Assembly (NCBI RefSeq): GCF_034541975.1
Contig: NZ_JAVYJM010000002.1
Reading direction: 5' to 3' (one strand)
DNA: 64,000 nt
Source of the DNA: Dermacoccus abyssi
GTDB lineage: Bacteria > Actinomycetota > Actinomycetes > Actinomycetales > Dermatophilaceae
How positions within the stretch are numbered: the first letter of the stretch is position 1; each line of letters starts with the position of its first letter. Shown here piece by piece: positions 33,244 to 41,737 of this stretch. The notes under the pieces are model-generated. The model was given only the letters and a program-made list of their open reading frames with translations, had not been told where the DNA came from and searched no databases. Made by a program: the position numbers and the translations under genes.

Positions 33244-35565
33244 TCACTTGGAGTACTTCACGTGGATGTTCATCCGGTCCTTCGTCTCACCCGAGACCGT
33301 CAGCGTGACACCGCTGCCCGCCGTCAGGGTCGAACCCGTCGGGTTGGACGCGTCGTAGTAGTTCGTCGCCTTGCGGTCGTCGAACGTCTCGACACCGCGC
33401 TGGCCGGCCCACGTGGTGGGCACGTCGTTGCGGTGCAGCGTGAGCGACGGCGTCTTCTGACGCGAGAACGGCGCGTCCCACGGCTGCAGCTTGTTCGAGA
33501 CGTTCGTCCCGTCGGACCACTTCATCGCCTTGGCGTGGCTGTCGACCGGGAGGACGAGGCCGTGGCCGGGGTGCGTGGAGACGTTGTTGTCCTCGTACTC
33601 GTTGTCGACGTACCAGACGAGCATGCCCGTCTGGAACGCGAAGTGCTCGACGAGGTTCGGCTGCGTCGAGAGGAACCCGAAGTTGTACGGCCCGGTCTTG
33701 AGGTAGCGGTCGTAGCCGTTGTACTGACGGTTCTCCGCCATGTAGTAATGGCTCTTCTTCTCGCTCGTCGAACCACTCGTGCGCGAGAAGCCCTTGGCGA
33801 CCCAGCCGTTGTCGCCGGACTCGACGTCGTCCGACAGCAGCGTGGCGCCGTCGGCGACCACCTTGATGTCGTCGAGGAACGGCCCGGCCATGTGGACGCC
33901 GCCGTCGGTCTGGTAGCGGAAACGGAAGTCGATCTTCTTACCCGCGTAAGCCGACAGGTCGAAGGACAGCTGCGACCAGTTCTTGTTCTCACCGGTCACC
34001 TCCTTGCCGACCTGCGTCCACGTCGAGCCGCCGTCGGTGCTGACCTCCCCGTAGAGGAAGTCGTAGCCCTCCTCGATCTCGTACCAGGCACCCGTGGTGA
34101 GGGTGGCCGACTTCTTGCCCGAGAGGTCGATCGAGCGGGTCAACGTCGAGTTGAGGTTGTCGGCGCTGCCGCCCCACCACTCGCTCTTGCCGGACTGCGG
34201 CGTGTTGTACGTCGTCGTGATCGTCTTGTCGGGAAGGCCGACGACGACCGCCTGCGGAAGCTTGGCCGAGTCGCGATCACTCGGGCCGACAGCGACCTTC
34301 TGGCTCTTGCCGTACGGGACGCTCGTCGCGTCGAGCCAGCCGAGCTGCAGCTTCTCCCACGGGCCCATGTAGCCGGGGCGGGAGCCGATGTCGGTCTTGC
34401 CGTCGCCCAGCCACGAACCGGCGCTCATGAGCGACCAGTAGGAGACGTCGTTCTGCGCGCGGTTGGTCGTGTCGTAGAGGTCCGGGAGGCCGAGGTCGTG
34501 GCCGAACTCGTGGGTGAACACGCCGAGGCCACCGTTCTCCGGCTCGGTGGTGTAGTCACCGATCCACAGCCCCGTGTTACCCAGGGGCACACCGCCGAGC
34601 TTGTTCTCCGCGGGGCCGGTCTTGCCTGCGTTGTTCGAGTAGGCGTACCAGCGGTGCGACCAGATGGCGTCCTCGCCCTGTGCGCCGCCGCCTGCTTCCT
34701 CGCCCTCACCGGCGTGGATGGCCTGGAAGTGGTCGATGTAGCCGTCCGGCTCGTCGAAGTTGCCGTCGCCGTCGTAGTCGTAGCGGTCCCACTTGTCGTA
34801 GTCGGCGAGGTAGGCCTTGATCTGGGCGTCGGTCTTGCCGGCCTTCTTCTGCGCCTCGACCCACGCCGTGGCACTGTCGCGGATGAACGACCAGGAGCCT
34901 TCAGCCTCGCTCGTGCCATCACCCTCGACCGGGTTGTGGCCGTAGCGCGCCTCGTTGAAGGGCACCTTGACCCAGTCGCTCACGTCACCCTTGACCGCGA
35001 AACGGCCGTTGGACTGCTTGGCGTAGAAGTCCTTGAAGGACTCGCCCACGCCGAACATCATGTCGAGGTAGTGGGAGCGGTTGAAATCGGCCTTCCACAG
35101 CGTCGTGTTGTCGTCCGTGGCACCGCCGTCGAGCTTCTCGTCCGGCTGTGCGATCTGGTTGTGCAGCGGGCCGGCGGCGCCGCCCGCGGCAGGCTTCGTC
35201 TGGTCACCGAACTCGACGAGGAAGCTCAGGATGCTGGCCTCACGGTTGACGTCGTACTGGACGTAGCGCTCCTTCTTACCCTTCTGGCCCTTGCCCTTGC
35301 CGTGTTCGTTGCCCTTGAGGGCGATGACGCGCTTGCCGTTGACCGTCTTCGTCGTCGCCTCGCCCTTGAGCAGGGCGTCGACGGCAGCCTTGCGCAGTTC
35401 GTTCTGCTGCTCGGCGAGGGGGTTCGGACGGTTGTCGGAGCGAGCCTGGCGCTGGTTGGCGTCGCCCTGAGGCGGCGACTCGGCCGAGACGGCGCTCGGC
35501 GCCACGACGAGCCCGAAGACCGTCATGGTGCCGATGACTGTGGATGCGATACGTCGCTGTGTCAT
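33244..35565 (-). CDS. Secreted M6-family metalloprotease (immune inhibitor A type)
   Basis: Extracellular zinc protease. The 773-residue precursor has a signal peptide (MTQRRIASTVIGTMTVFGLVVAPSAVSA, cleavage near 28), a propeptide with a Gly/Lys-rich stretch (about 85-100), the M6 catalytic domain with HEFGHDLGLPD (zinc ligands His352 and His356, Glu353) and the downstream SAGSWLGDG segment. A C-terminal beta-sandwich region (about 485-640, YEIEEGYDFLYGEVSTDGGSTW) resembles MAM/jelly-roll modules. ATG at 35565 follows GGAGAA. Substrate unknown; Bacillus homologues cleave host and structural proteins. Single gene, own promoter and terminator. Confidence 0.92.
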   Translation of the reverse strand: MTQRRIASTVIGTMTVFGLVVAPSAVSAESPPQGDANQRQARSDNRPNPLAEQQNELRKAAVDALLKGEATTKTVNGKRVIALKGNEHGKGKGQKGKKERYVQYDVNREASILSFLVEFGDQTKPAAGGAAGPLHNQIAQPDEKLDGGATDDNTTLWKADFNRSHYLDMMFGVGESFKDFYAKQSNGRFAVKGDVSDWVKVPFNEARYGHNPVEGDGTSEAEGSWSFIRDSATAWVEAQKKAGKTDAQIKAYLADYDKWDRYDYDGDGNFDEPDGYIDHFQAIHAGEGEEAGGGAQGEDAIWSHRWYAYSNNAGKTGPAENKLGGVPLGNTGLWIGDYTTEPENGGLGVFTHEFGHDLGLPDLYDTTNRAQNDVSYWSLMSAGSWLGDGKTDIGSRPGYMGPWEKLQLGWLDATSVPYGKSQKVAVGPSDRDSAKLPQAVVVGLPDKTITTTYNTPQSGKSEWWGGSADNLNSTLTRSIDLSGKKSATLTTGAWYEIEEGYDFLYGEVSTDGGSTWTQVGKEVTGENKNWSQLSFDLSAYAGKKIDFRFRYQTDGGVHMAGPFLDDIKVVADGATLLSDDVESGDNGWVAKGFSRTSGSTSEKKSHYYMAENRQYNGYDRYLKTGPYNFGFLSTQPNLVEHFAFQTGMLVWYVDNEYEDNNVSTHPGHGLVLPVDSHAKAMKWSDGTNVSNKLQPWDAPFSRQKTPSLTLHRNDVPTTWAGQRGVETFDDRKATNYYDASNPTGSTLTAGSGVTLTVSGETKDRMNIHVKYSK

Positions 35566-35657
35566 GTGTTCTCCATGGTGTTCCACACGCGGCTGCGCCC
35601 GACGCGCAACCACGGAAAACCTACCCAGGTTTCACTCAGATTCTCGTGCTCGACGTG

Positions 35658-35674
35658 GCAACGGTTTGGTAACG
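35658..35674. promoter_or_regulatory. Direct repeat resembling an OmpR-family (MtrA-like) site
   Basis: GCAACG (35658-35663) and GTAACG (35669-35674) lie in the same orientation 11 bases apart, about one helical turn, some 95 bases before the protease start. The spacing and GTAAC core fit MtrA-type response regulator sites, but the assignment rests on similarity only. Confidence 0.35.
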
Positions 35675-35823
35675 CCTCGTTCGGGTCCCGTTCTCTCCCA
35701 GTCCAGTTCAGCCCGTCCCACCGAACCCCACCAGAACAAAATTACGCACCCTCGAGACTCGTTTTTCGGCCCCCGCACGGGCGCCCACGACGGTGCACGC
35801 CTCCCCTTCCCGCCCGGCGTGAC

Positions 35824-35829
35824 TACCCT
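35824..35829 (+). promoter_or_regulatory. -10 hexamer of panB, leaderless start
   Basis: TACCCT with 6 bases between it and the panB ATG. Confidence 0.5.
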
Positions 35830-35835
35830 TGGGGC

Positions 35836-36672
35836 ATGACTGAAGAGGCAGCCCCCTACCGCACGCCGGAACGCAAACGTGTGCGCACGGTGACCCTGCA
35901 GCAGATGAAGGAGCGCGGCGAGCGCTTCACGATGCTGACGTCCTACGACATGTACACCGCCGAGATCTTCGACGAAGCGGGCATCGAGACCCTCCTCATC
36001 GGCGACTCGGCCGGAAACAACGTCTACGGCTACGAGACGACGCTGCCCATCACGCTCGAAGAGATGATCCCGCTCGTGCGCGCCGTCGCCGGCGCCGCCA
36101 AGCATGCCCTCGTCGTCGCCGACCTGCCGTTCGGCAGCTACCAGGAATCGCCTGCCCAGGCCTTCGCGAGCGCCGCTCGCCTCATGAAGGAGGGACGCGC
36201 GCACGCGGTCAAGCTCGAGGGCGGCGCCCACATGGCCCCCACCGTCGAGCACCTGGCGAAGAACGGTATTCCGGTCATGGCGCACATCGGATTCACTCCG
36301 CAAAGCGAGCACGCTCTCGGCGGTTACCGCGTGCAGGGTCGCGGTGACGCTGCCGCACGACTCGTCGAGGAGGCCAAGACCCTCGAGCGGGCGGGCGCGT
36401 TCTGCGTCCTCATGGAGATGGTGCCCGCCCCGGCGGCCAAAGCCGTGACGGAGGCGCTTCGGGTCCCGACGATCGGCATCGGCGCGGGCCCGGACTGCGA
36501 CGGGCAGGTGCTCGTGTGGCAGGACTTCGCCGGTTTGCGCGACGGTCGCTACCCGCGCTTTGCCAAGAAGTTCGCCGATGTCCGCACCGTTTTGCTCGAC
36601 GCCGCTCGCGCCTACCATGAGGACGTCTCCTCGGGTGCTTTTCCCGCCACTGAGCACAGTTTCGAGAACTGA
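35836..36672 (+). CDS. panB: Ketopantoate hydroxymethyltransferase
   Basis: First committed step of pantothenate and CoA synthesis: transfers a one-carbon unit from methylene-tetrahydrofolate to 2-oxoisovalerate. The 278-residue (beta/alpha)8 protein has MLTSYDMYTAEIFDEAG, LLIGDSAGNNVYGYETTLP, VKLEGGAHM, PVMAHIGFTPQSEH and the C-terminal GIGAGPDCDGQVLVWQD. An N-terminal 25-residue extension (EEAAPYRTPERKRVRTVTLQ) is usual in actinobacteria. No other pan genes are near. Confidence 0.95.
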   Translation: MTEEAAPYRTPERKRVRTVTLQQMKERGERFTMLTSYDMYTAEIFDEAGIETLLIGDSAGNNVYGYETTLPITLEEMIPLVRAVAGAAKHALVVADLPFGSYQESPAQAFASAARLMKEGRAHAVKLEGGAHMAPTVEHLAKNGIPVMAHIGFTPQSEHALGGYRVQGRGDAAARLVEEAKTLERAGAFCVLMEMVPAPAAKAVTEALRVPTIGIGAGPDCDGQVLVWQDFAGLRDGRYPRFAKKFADVRTVLLDAARAYHEDVSSGAFPATEHSFEN

Positions 36673-36682
36673 ATTCCGCACC

Positions 36683-36720
36683 ACGGCGCCACTCACCTCA
36701 TGAGGTGAGTGGCGCCGTGT
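36683..36720. terminator. Terminator between panB and the convergent MFS gene
   Basis: A perfect 18-bp stem (36683-36700 with 36703-36720), 10 bases after the panB stop and 37 bases from the MFS stop on the other strand. Confidence 0.85.
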
Positions 36721-36757
36721 TCTGCCACTGCGTGTCGCGTCCCCGACCTACCGGCCG

Positions 36758-37996
36758 TCACGAACCGCGGGTCGCGCTCTCGGTGTCGTCCTGCGGCCGG
36801 CCGTGCGGCCCCCACCCTTCGCGCACGAGGCGCGCCGGCCAGTACGCAAGTACCCCCGCAGCCGCCAAGCCGAGAAGTGCGTTGACGGCCACCGCCGGCG
36901 CCAGGCCCACGAGGGCCGTCACACCCGAGAGCGTGAGCGGTCCGAGCGTGTTGCCGGTGTCGCTCTGTTGGCGCCAGATGCCGAGGAACGCCGCGCGCCC
37001 GACATCCGGTGAGAAGTCGGCCCCCAGCGTCATGACGAGGCCCGAGCCGATTCCGTTGCCGAACCCGAGGACGCAGCTGACCGCGAGCACTGTCGCGGCC
37101 GTGTGGGTGAACGGCATGACGGCGAGTGCCGCGGCCATGAGCAGCATGGACGGGACGGCCACCGCACGCCGTCCGCGTAGGTCCATGACGCGTCCGGCCG
37201 GATAGAACACGAGCATGTCGATGCCGGCCGAGATGGCGTAGACGAGGCTCGTCGTCTGCTCGTCGAGGCCGACGTGCGCCGACCACAGCGGGATGACAAC
37301 CTGGCGCGAACCACGCACCGCCTGCACGAGCAGGATCCCGAGCCCGACCGTTGCGAAAACCGACAGGTGGGTGCGCAGCACGTCACGCGGCGTGACGCGC
37401 GCCGGAGTGGCGCCGCCGGCATCAAGAGCACCGGGTAGGTCCTCCATGCGGGTGGCACACCATCCCGCGAGGAGGAGGCAGGCGATGGCCAGAATCCACG
37501 CGGCCGGCACCCCGAAAATGCCGATGAGCGCGGCTCCGATGAGGGGGCCGATGAAGAAGCCGATGCGCATGACGCCGCCGAGGAGCGACAGGGCTCGCGC
37601 GCGGTGGGTGATCGGTACGGCTTCGGTGAGGTACTTCTGGCGTGCGAGGAGAAAGACCGCCGATGCCATGCCGATGACGAAGACGCCGGCGATGAGGCTC
37701 ACGAGACTCGGCAGCATGGCGAGGACGCACCCGAGGGCCGCCACCAGACCGGCGAACACGAGGGCTCGGCGCTCCCCGAAGCGATCGGTGAGCCCGGAAG
37801 CGGGGATGTTCGACACGAAGGAGCCCAGCCCGAAGAGCATCGCGATGAAGGCTGCGAGCGCCACGCCCGCTCCCCTGCTCGTGGCTTCGGCCGGAATGAT
37901 CGGCAGCAGTGCCCCCTCGGCCGCTCCGAACAACAGCGACGGGCCGTAGGCGGGTACAGCGAGGCGGCGCAGATCGAATCCTAGTTCCGCGCTCAT
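36758..37996 (-). CDS. Major facilitator superfamily transporter
   Basis: A 412-residue inner-membrane protein with about 12 predicted helices. The motif-A-like loop SGLTDRFGERRALVFAG follows helix 2 (about 66-82), and a second, GRVMDLRGRRAVAVPS, is in the other half, the usual MFS duplication. GGGAGGAGGCGGG precedes the ATG. Sequence suggests the sugar/drug efflux type, but the substrate cannot be assigned and no regulator is adjacent. Confidence 0.88.
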   Translation of the reverse strand: MSAELGFDLRRLAVPAYGPSLLFGAAEGALLPIIPAEATSRGAGVALAAFIAMLFGLGSFVSNIPASGLTDRFGERRALVFAGLVAALGCVLAMLPSLVSLIAGVFVIGMASAVFLLARQKYLTEAVPITHRARALSLLGGVMRIGFFIGPLIGAALIGIFGVPAAWILAIACLLLAGWCATRMEDLPGALDAGGATPARVTPRDVLRTHLSVFATVGLGILLVQAVRGSRQVVIPLWSAHVGLDEQTTSLVYAISAGIDMLVFYPAGRVMDLRGRRAVAVPSMLLMAAALAVMPFTHTAATVLAVSCVLGFGNGIGSGLVMTLGADFSPDVGRAAFLGIWRQQSDTGNTLGPLTLSGVTALVGLAPAVAVNALLGLAAAGVLAYWPARLVREGWGPHGRPQDDTESATRGS

Positions 37997-38079
37997 CCCG
38001 CCTCCTCCCGCAAAGCGCCGACGACCCGTCGAGCATCGTACTTCGATGATCTATCTATCCCCGTGCGCCCTCGCCCACG

Positions 38080-38117
38080 CGCAACGGCACCCACCGGACG
38101 CGGTGGGTGCCGTTGCG
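38080..38117. terminator. Hairpin after the SPOR-like gene
   Basis: A 16-17-bp perfect stem (38080-38096 with 38101-38117) closing a 4-base loop. It starts 17 bases beyond the SPOR-like stop codon on the minus strand. Confidence 0.75.
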
Positions 38118-38134
38118 GGTCACGACGGCCTGCG

Positions 38135-38314
38135 TCAGTTGTCGCCCTCGAACTCGCGGTCTTCCTCGTCCCACTTCTCGCTCTTGGCGTGGGCCGTGTC
38201 GAGAGCGTTGCGAGCCTCCGCCTCGGTGGCGTACGGGCCGAGCAGGTAGGACTTCGAGTTCGTCTCGTCGCCCTGCTCAACGGAGTTCGTGTCGACGTTG
38301 TACCAGTAGGCCAT
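38135..38314 (-). CDS. Small SPOR-like protein next to map
   Basis: A 59-residue acidic protein, MAYWYNVDTNSVEQGD followed by SYLLGPYATEAEARNALDTA, which resembles a minimal SPOR fold (aromatic strand, LGPY turn, alanine-rich helix). GGAGG 8 bases upstream supports the ATG at 38314 over an ATG five codons earlier. There is no signal peptide or membrane anchor, so it would be cytoplasmic, unlike typical peptidoglycan-binding SPOR proteins. Function unknown. Divergent from map. Confidence 0.75.
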   Translation of the reverse strand: MAYWYNVDTNSVEQGDETNSKSYLLGPYATEAEARNALDTAHAKSEKWDEEDREFEGDN

Positions 38315-38379
38315 GCGGCTCACCTCCACTGGCGCGTGCGCGCCTCGTTGGCTCGTCGAGTCGCGTGTGACCCGACCTC

Positions 38380-38385
38380 TAAACT
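38380..38385 (+). promoter_or_regulatory. -10 hexamer of map, leaderless start
   Basis: TAAACT with 6 bases between it and the map ATG. Confidence 0.5.
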
Positions 38386-38391
38386 CACCCT

Positions 38392-39264
38392 ATGACGAGT
38401 ACGCGCGCGAAGATCACCCCTGGACACATCGGCCCCAGGCGCTCCGTCCCCTCATCCATCGCGCGCCCCGAGTACGTCGGGCGCAGCGAAGCCCGCGAGG
38501 GCCACGAGAGTTACGTCAAGGACGCGGAGACGATCGAGCGCATCCGGGCGGCAGGACGCATCGCCGCCGGCGCCATGGAGGAGGCCGGCAAGGCCGTCGC
38601 CCCCGGTGTCACGACCGACGAACTCGACCGCATCGCCCACGAGTACATGTGCGACCACGGCGCCTACCCCTCGACCCTCGACTACCTCGGATTCCCCAAG
38701 TCGCTGTGCACGAGCGTCAACGAGGTCATCTGCCACGGCATCCCCGACTCCACGGTTCTGGAGGACGGTGACCTCGTGAAGCTGGATGTCACGGCGTACA
38801 AGGACGGGGTGCACGGCGACAACTGCGCCACCTACCTCTTCGGCGACGTGGACGAGGAATCACGGCTGCTCGCCGAGCGGACGAAGGAAGCCATGATGCG
38901 CGGCATCAAGGCCGCCAAGCCGGGACGCCAGGTCAACGTCATCGGCCGCGTCATCGAGCAGTACGCCAAGCGCTTCGGGTACGGCGTCGTGCGCGACTAC
39001 ACCGGCCACGGCATCGGCACCGAGTTCCACAACGGGCTCATCATTCCGCACTACGACGCGGCACCTCACCACGACGACGTCATCGAGGTGGGCATGGTGT
39101 TCACCGTCGAGCCGATGCTCAACCTGGGCTCCGGCGACGCCGCAGCAGTGTGGAGCGACGGGTGGACCGTCGTGAGCCGTGACGGCTCCCGCTCCGCACA
39201 GTTCGAGAACACCGTCGTCATCACCGAGGACGGCTACGAGATCCTCACGAGCACCGAGGCCTGA
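38392..39264 (+). CDS. map: Methionine aminopeptidase, type I
   Basis: Removes the N-terminal methionine from new proteins with two metal ions. The 290-residue protein has CTSVNEVICHGIP, the metal ligands in KLDVTAYKDGVHGDNCATY, the DYTGHGIGTEFH histidine segment and MVFTVEPMLN / FENTVVITEDG glutamates. An N-terminal extension of about 40 residues with IGPRRSVPSSIARPEYVGR is shared with actinobacterial MetAP1c-type enzymes and contains the PxxP-like ribosome-side segment described for them. Confidence 0.95.
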   Translation: MTSTRAKITPGHIGPRRSVPSSIARPEYVGRSEAREGHESYVKDAETIERIRAAGRIAAGAMEEAGKAVAPGVTTDELDRIAHEYMCDHGAYPSTLDYLGFPKSLCTSVNEVICHGIPDSTVLEDGDLVKLDVTAYKDGVHGDNCATYLFGDVDEESRLLAERTKEAMMRGIKAAKPGRQVNVIGRVIEQYAKRFGYGVVRDYTGHGIGTEFHNGLIIPHYDAAPHHDDVIEVGMVFTVEPMLNLGSGDAAAVWSDGWTVVSRDGSRSAQFENTVVITEDGYEILTSTEA

Positions 39265-39377
39265 CGCTCGTTCCCGACGGCGCGCGGGTTGCAGCGTCCC
39301 GGTGAACCGGCACTAGTCTGACCGGAATACTTCATCGACCCCCGCGAGCCCGCACCGGGCCGCGACGAGGAGAGAGC

Positions 39378-40142
39378 ATGACGAAGAAGTCCTACCCCCT
39401 GGGCATCGACGTGGGCGGTACCGGCATCAAAGGCGCTCCCGTCGACCTCGACACGGGCGAGTTCGTCGCCGACCGCCTCCGGATCGACACCCCCGAAGGC
39501 GCTACGCCCGGTGCCGTCGCGGATGTCATCGCCGAGATCGTCGAGCACTTCTCCGACCTCGTCGGTGACGAACCGATCGGGGTGACGATCCCGGGCGTCG
39601 TCCAGCACGGTGTCGTGCGCACGGCGGCGAACATCGACCCGGCGTGGATCGACACGAACGCCGAGGAGCTCATCGCGGCGCGCCTGGGGCGCCGCGTCAC
39701 CGTCGTCAACGACGCGGATGCCGCGGGTTACGCGGAGATCCACTACGGGGCGGCCAAGGATCGTGACGGGCTCGTCGTCGTGACGACGCTCGGCACCGGT
39801 ATCGGTTCGGCCGTGATCAACGACGGGCAGTTGGTGCCCAACTCCGAGTTCGGTCACCTCGAGATCGACGGCAAGGACGCCGAGAAGAAGGCGGCGCACT
39901 CGGCGAAGGAGCGCGAGGAGCTCAGCTACGAGAAGTGGGCCAAGCGCCTCACGAAGTACTACACGACGCTCGAGAACCTCCTGTGGCCCGACCTCCTCGT
40001 CGTCGGTGGCGGGGTGTCGAAGAAGGCGGACAAGTTCTTGCCCCTGCTCGAGATCCGCACGGAGATCGTGCCCGCGAGGCTGCAGAACGCCGCGGGCATC
40101 GTCGGCGCCGCGCGTCTCGCGCACGAGGCGCACACCAACTGA
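39378..40142 (+). CDS. ppgK: Polyphosphate glucokinase
   Basis: Phosphorylates glucose with inorganic polyphosphate, or ATP, as donor. The 254-residue ROK-family protein has the phosphate-binding GIDVGGTGIKGAPVDLDTG (9-27), VVNDADAAGYAE with the catalytic Asp, and TTLGTGIGSAVINDG. Length and the LSYEKWAKRLTKYY segment match actinobacterial PpgK rather than ATP-only ROK glucokinases. GAGGAGAG lies before the ATG, and a TAGTCT -10-like element is at 39314-39319. Confidence 0.93.
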   Translation: MTKKSYPLGIDVGGTGIKGAPVDLDTGEFVADRLRIDTPEGATPGAVADVIAEIVEHFSDLVGDEPIGVTIPGVVQHGVVRTAANIDPAWIDTNAEELIAARLGRRVTVVNDADAAGYAEIHYGAAKDRDGLVVVTTLGTGIGSAVINDGQLVPNSEFGHLEIDGKDAEKKAAHSAKEREELSYEKWAKRLTKYYTTLENLLWPDLLVVGGGVSKKADKFLPLLEIRTEIVPARLQNAAGIVGAARLAHEAHTN

Positions 40143-40171
40143 CCGCTGCGCCCTCGCGGGCGTGACAGGAC

Positions 40172-40212
40172 AGAAGGCCGGATTCCCGATCATCTCGGGA
40201 TTCCGGCCTTCT
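40172..40212 (+). terminator. Terminator of ppgK
   Basis: An 18-bp stem with one T-T mismatch (40172-40189 with 40195-40212) and a 5-base loop, 30 bases after ppgK. Confidence 0.8.
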
Positions 40213-40320
40213 CGTCCGTTCGGCGTGCGTGGCCGGGGTGCGGCCCGCATCGATGACGTCACCTCGTGAGTTCTGCCACCGTGCCCGCTTCGACTGCCGG
40301 GGTGGTGGCCCGCGAAGCTC

Positions 40321-40419
40321 GTTGAGAAGTACTCAACACCACACCGCGCAGGGTGCGCAACAACCTCATTCTTGATTGATCATTCTGTTCAAAGCGGACG
40401 GGTATGCTCTGCTCATACC
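40321..40419 (+). promoter_or_regulatory. Regulatory region of the AsnC-type gene with two inverted repeats
   Basis: GTTGAG-N5-CTCAAC (40321-40337) and GGTATG-N7-CATACC (40401-40419) flank an AT-rich tract unusual for this genome. The second repeat overlaps a TATGCT -10-like hexamer (40403-40408). Such sites fit autoregulation by a dimeric regulator; no -35 hexamer is clear. Confidence 0.45.
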
Positions 40420-40444
40420 GCCCATCATGATCAGGAAGATGCCC

Positions 40445-40972
40445 ATGGAACCGGCCAAGGACGTTCGCGAGCAGCACCCCGACGTCCAGTTCGACGACAC
40501 CGACCGCGCACTGTTGCTCGCTCTGGACGAGGATCCCCGGATGACGACGATGGCCCTCGCGCAGCGGTGCGGACTGGCCCGCGGCACGGTGCACGCGCGT
40601 CTCGAACGCTTCCGCGAGGCCGGCGTCCTGCGCCTCAACAGCGCCCGCGTCGATCCCGCCAGGCTCGGGCGCCCGCTCAGCGCCATGGTTGCTGTCGAGC
40701 TCGACCAGCACGACATCGACGGTGCGATCGCCGCCCTCTCCCGGGTACCCGAGGTGCTCGAGTGCTTCGCGCCCGCAGGCGAGACCGACCTCCTCGTGCG
40801 CGTTGTCGCACGCGACCCGGACGACCTCTACCGGGTCAGTGAGGATGTGCGCCTGTGTCCGGGTGTCACTCGGACCCGCACGAGCGTGTACCTGCGTCGA
40901 GTCATCCCCTACCGCGTCGGGCCGTTGCTGCGCGAGGGCCTGCCGAAGAACAGGGTTCCGAAGAAGAGTTGA
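40445..40972 (+). CDS. Lrp/AsnC-family transcriptional regulator
   Basis: A 175-residue feast/famine regulator. The N-terminal helix-turn-helix (about 20-60, DDTDRALLLALDEDPRMTTMALAQRCGLARGTVHARLERF) is followed by a C-terminal RAM effector domain (about 75-155). Of several in-frame ATGs I choose 40445, which has AGGAAG 6 bases upstream. Effector is probably an amino acid; targets unknown. It is flanked by unrelated metabolic genes. Confidence 0.9.
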   Translation: MEPAKDVREQHPDVQFDDTDRALLLALDEDPRMTTMALAQRCGLARGTVHARLERFREAGVLRLNSARVDPARLGRPLSAMVAVELDQHDIDGAIAALSRVPEVLECFAPAGETDLLVRVVARDPDDLYRVSEDVRLCPGVTRTRTSVYLRRVIPYRVGPLLREGLPKNRVPKKS

Positions 40973-41058
40973 ACCGGGCCGACGGGTGTCGGCAGAGGCA
41001 CTGTCGGCCTAGTCTCGAGGAAGCAGGTCGTGTCGAACCCGACCGAGAGGACACGACG

Positions 41059-41733
41059 ATGACCGACCCGAAGAAGAAGCTCAGCGCCGCCGAGGTCCGT
41101 GAGACTGCCCCGGCCGGCTGGGCGCAGATCATGGGTTCCCTCAAGGCGCGCTACGCGACGAAGGACTTCGCCACGGGCCTCGCCCTCGTCGATCGCATCG
41201 GTGCGTCCGCGGAGGAGATGGATCACCACCCCGACATCACGCTCACGTACACCGATGTCGTGGTGTCGCTCGTCAGCCACGACGTCGGCGGGCTCACGAG
41301 TCGCGATCTGGCTCTGGCGAAGACCGTCGGCGACCACGCACGCGATCTCGGCGTCGAGGCTGACGTCGCGGGTCTCACCCAGCCCGACCTTGGTTTGGAC
41401 ACGCGCCGTCACGATGACCTCGGCCCGTTCTACGCGGCGCTGCTCGGCTCGTCACTGAAGAACGGCGAGCCGGTGGACTCCACAGGTCAGGTTCCGACGG
41501 TGTGGTGGCAGAACCCGGACGAGGACGAGGGCGGCCCCCAGCTTCCGCCGTCCGAGGTCGAGCAGCGCTGGCACATCGACGTATGGGTCGCGGCCGACGC
41601 TGCGGAACAGCGTCTCGCGGCCGTCCTCGACGCCGGCGGGCGCCTCGTCAGCGATGCCGCGGCACCTGCGTACTGGGTCGTCGAGGACGCCGACGGCAAC
41701 CGTCACTGCATCTGTACGCCCGAGGGCCGCTGA
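41059..41733 (+). CDS. Pterin-4a-carbinolamine dehydratase fused to a VOC domain
   Basis: The first half (about 1-95) is a PCD domain: EEMDHHPDITLTYTDVVVSLVSHDVGGLTSRDLALAK keeps the HH-P-Y-H-GGLT pattern of 4a-hydroxytetrahydropterin dehydratases. The second half (about 105-224) resembles a vicinal-oxygen-chelate/glyoxalase module, with VPTVWWQNPDEDEGG and RWHIDVWVAADAAEQRLAAVLDAGGRLV. The PCD part would dehydrate the pterin product of aromatic amino-acid hydroxylases, but no hydroxylase is nearby. TAGTCT at 41010-41015 is a likely -10. It ends 4 bases from the convergent membrane gene with no terminator between them. Confidence 0.88.
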   Translation: MTDPKKKLSAAEVRETAPAGWAQIMGSLKARYATKDFATGLALVDRIGASAEEMDHHPDITLTYTDVVVSLVSHDVGGLTSRDLALAKTVGDHARDLGVEADVAGLTQPDLGLDTRRHDDLGPFYAALLGSSLKNGEPVDSTGQVPTVWWQNPDEDEGGPQLPPSEVEQRWHIDVWVAADAAEQRLAAVLDAGGRLVSDAAAPAYWVVEDADGNRHCICTPEGR

Positions 41734-41737
41734 CGAC

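Noticed and set aside
31924..36672. A very long open frame of about 1,580 codons on the plus strand
   Set aside because: It is antisense to glnA2 and the protease and only its end is a real gene (panB). Long antisense frames are expected at this GC content.
36758..37996. Assigning the MFS gene to pantothenate export because it neighbours panB
   Set aside because: The genes are convergent with a strong terminator between, so there is no operon link.
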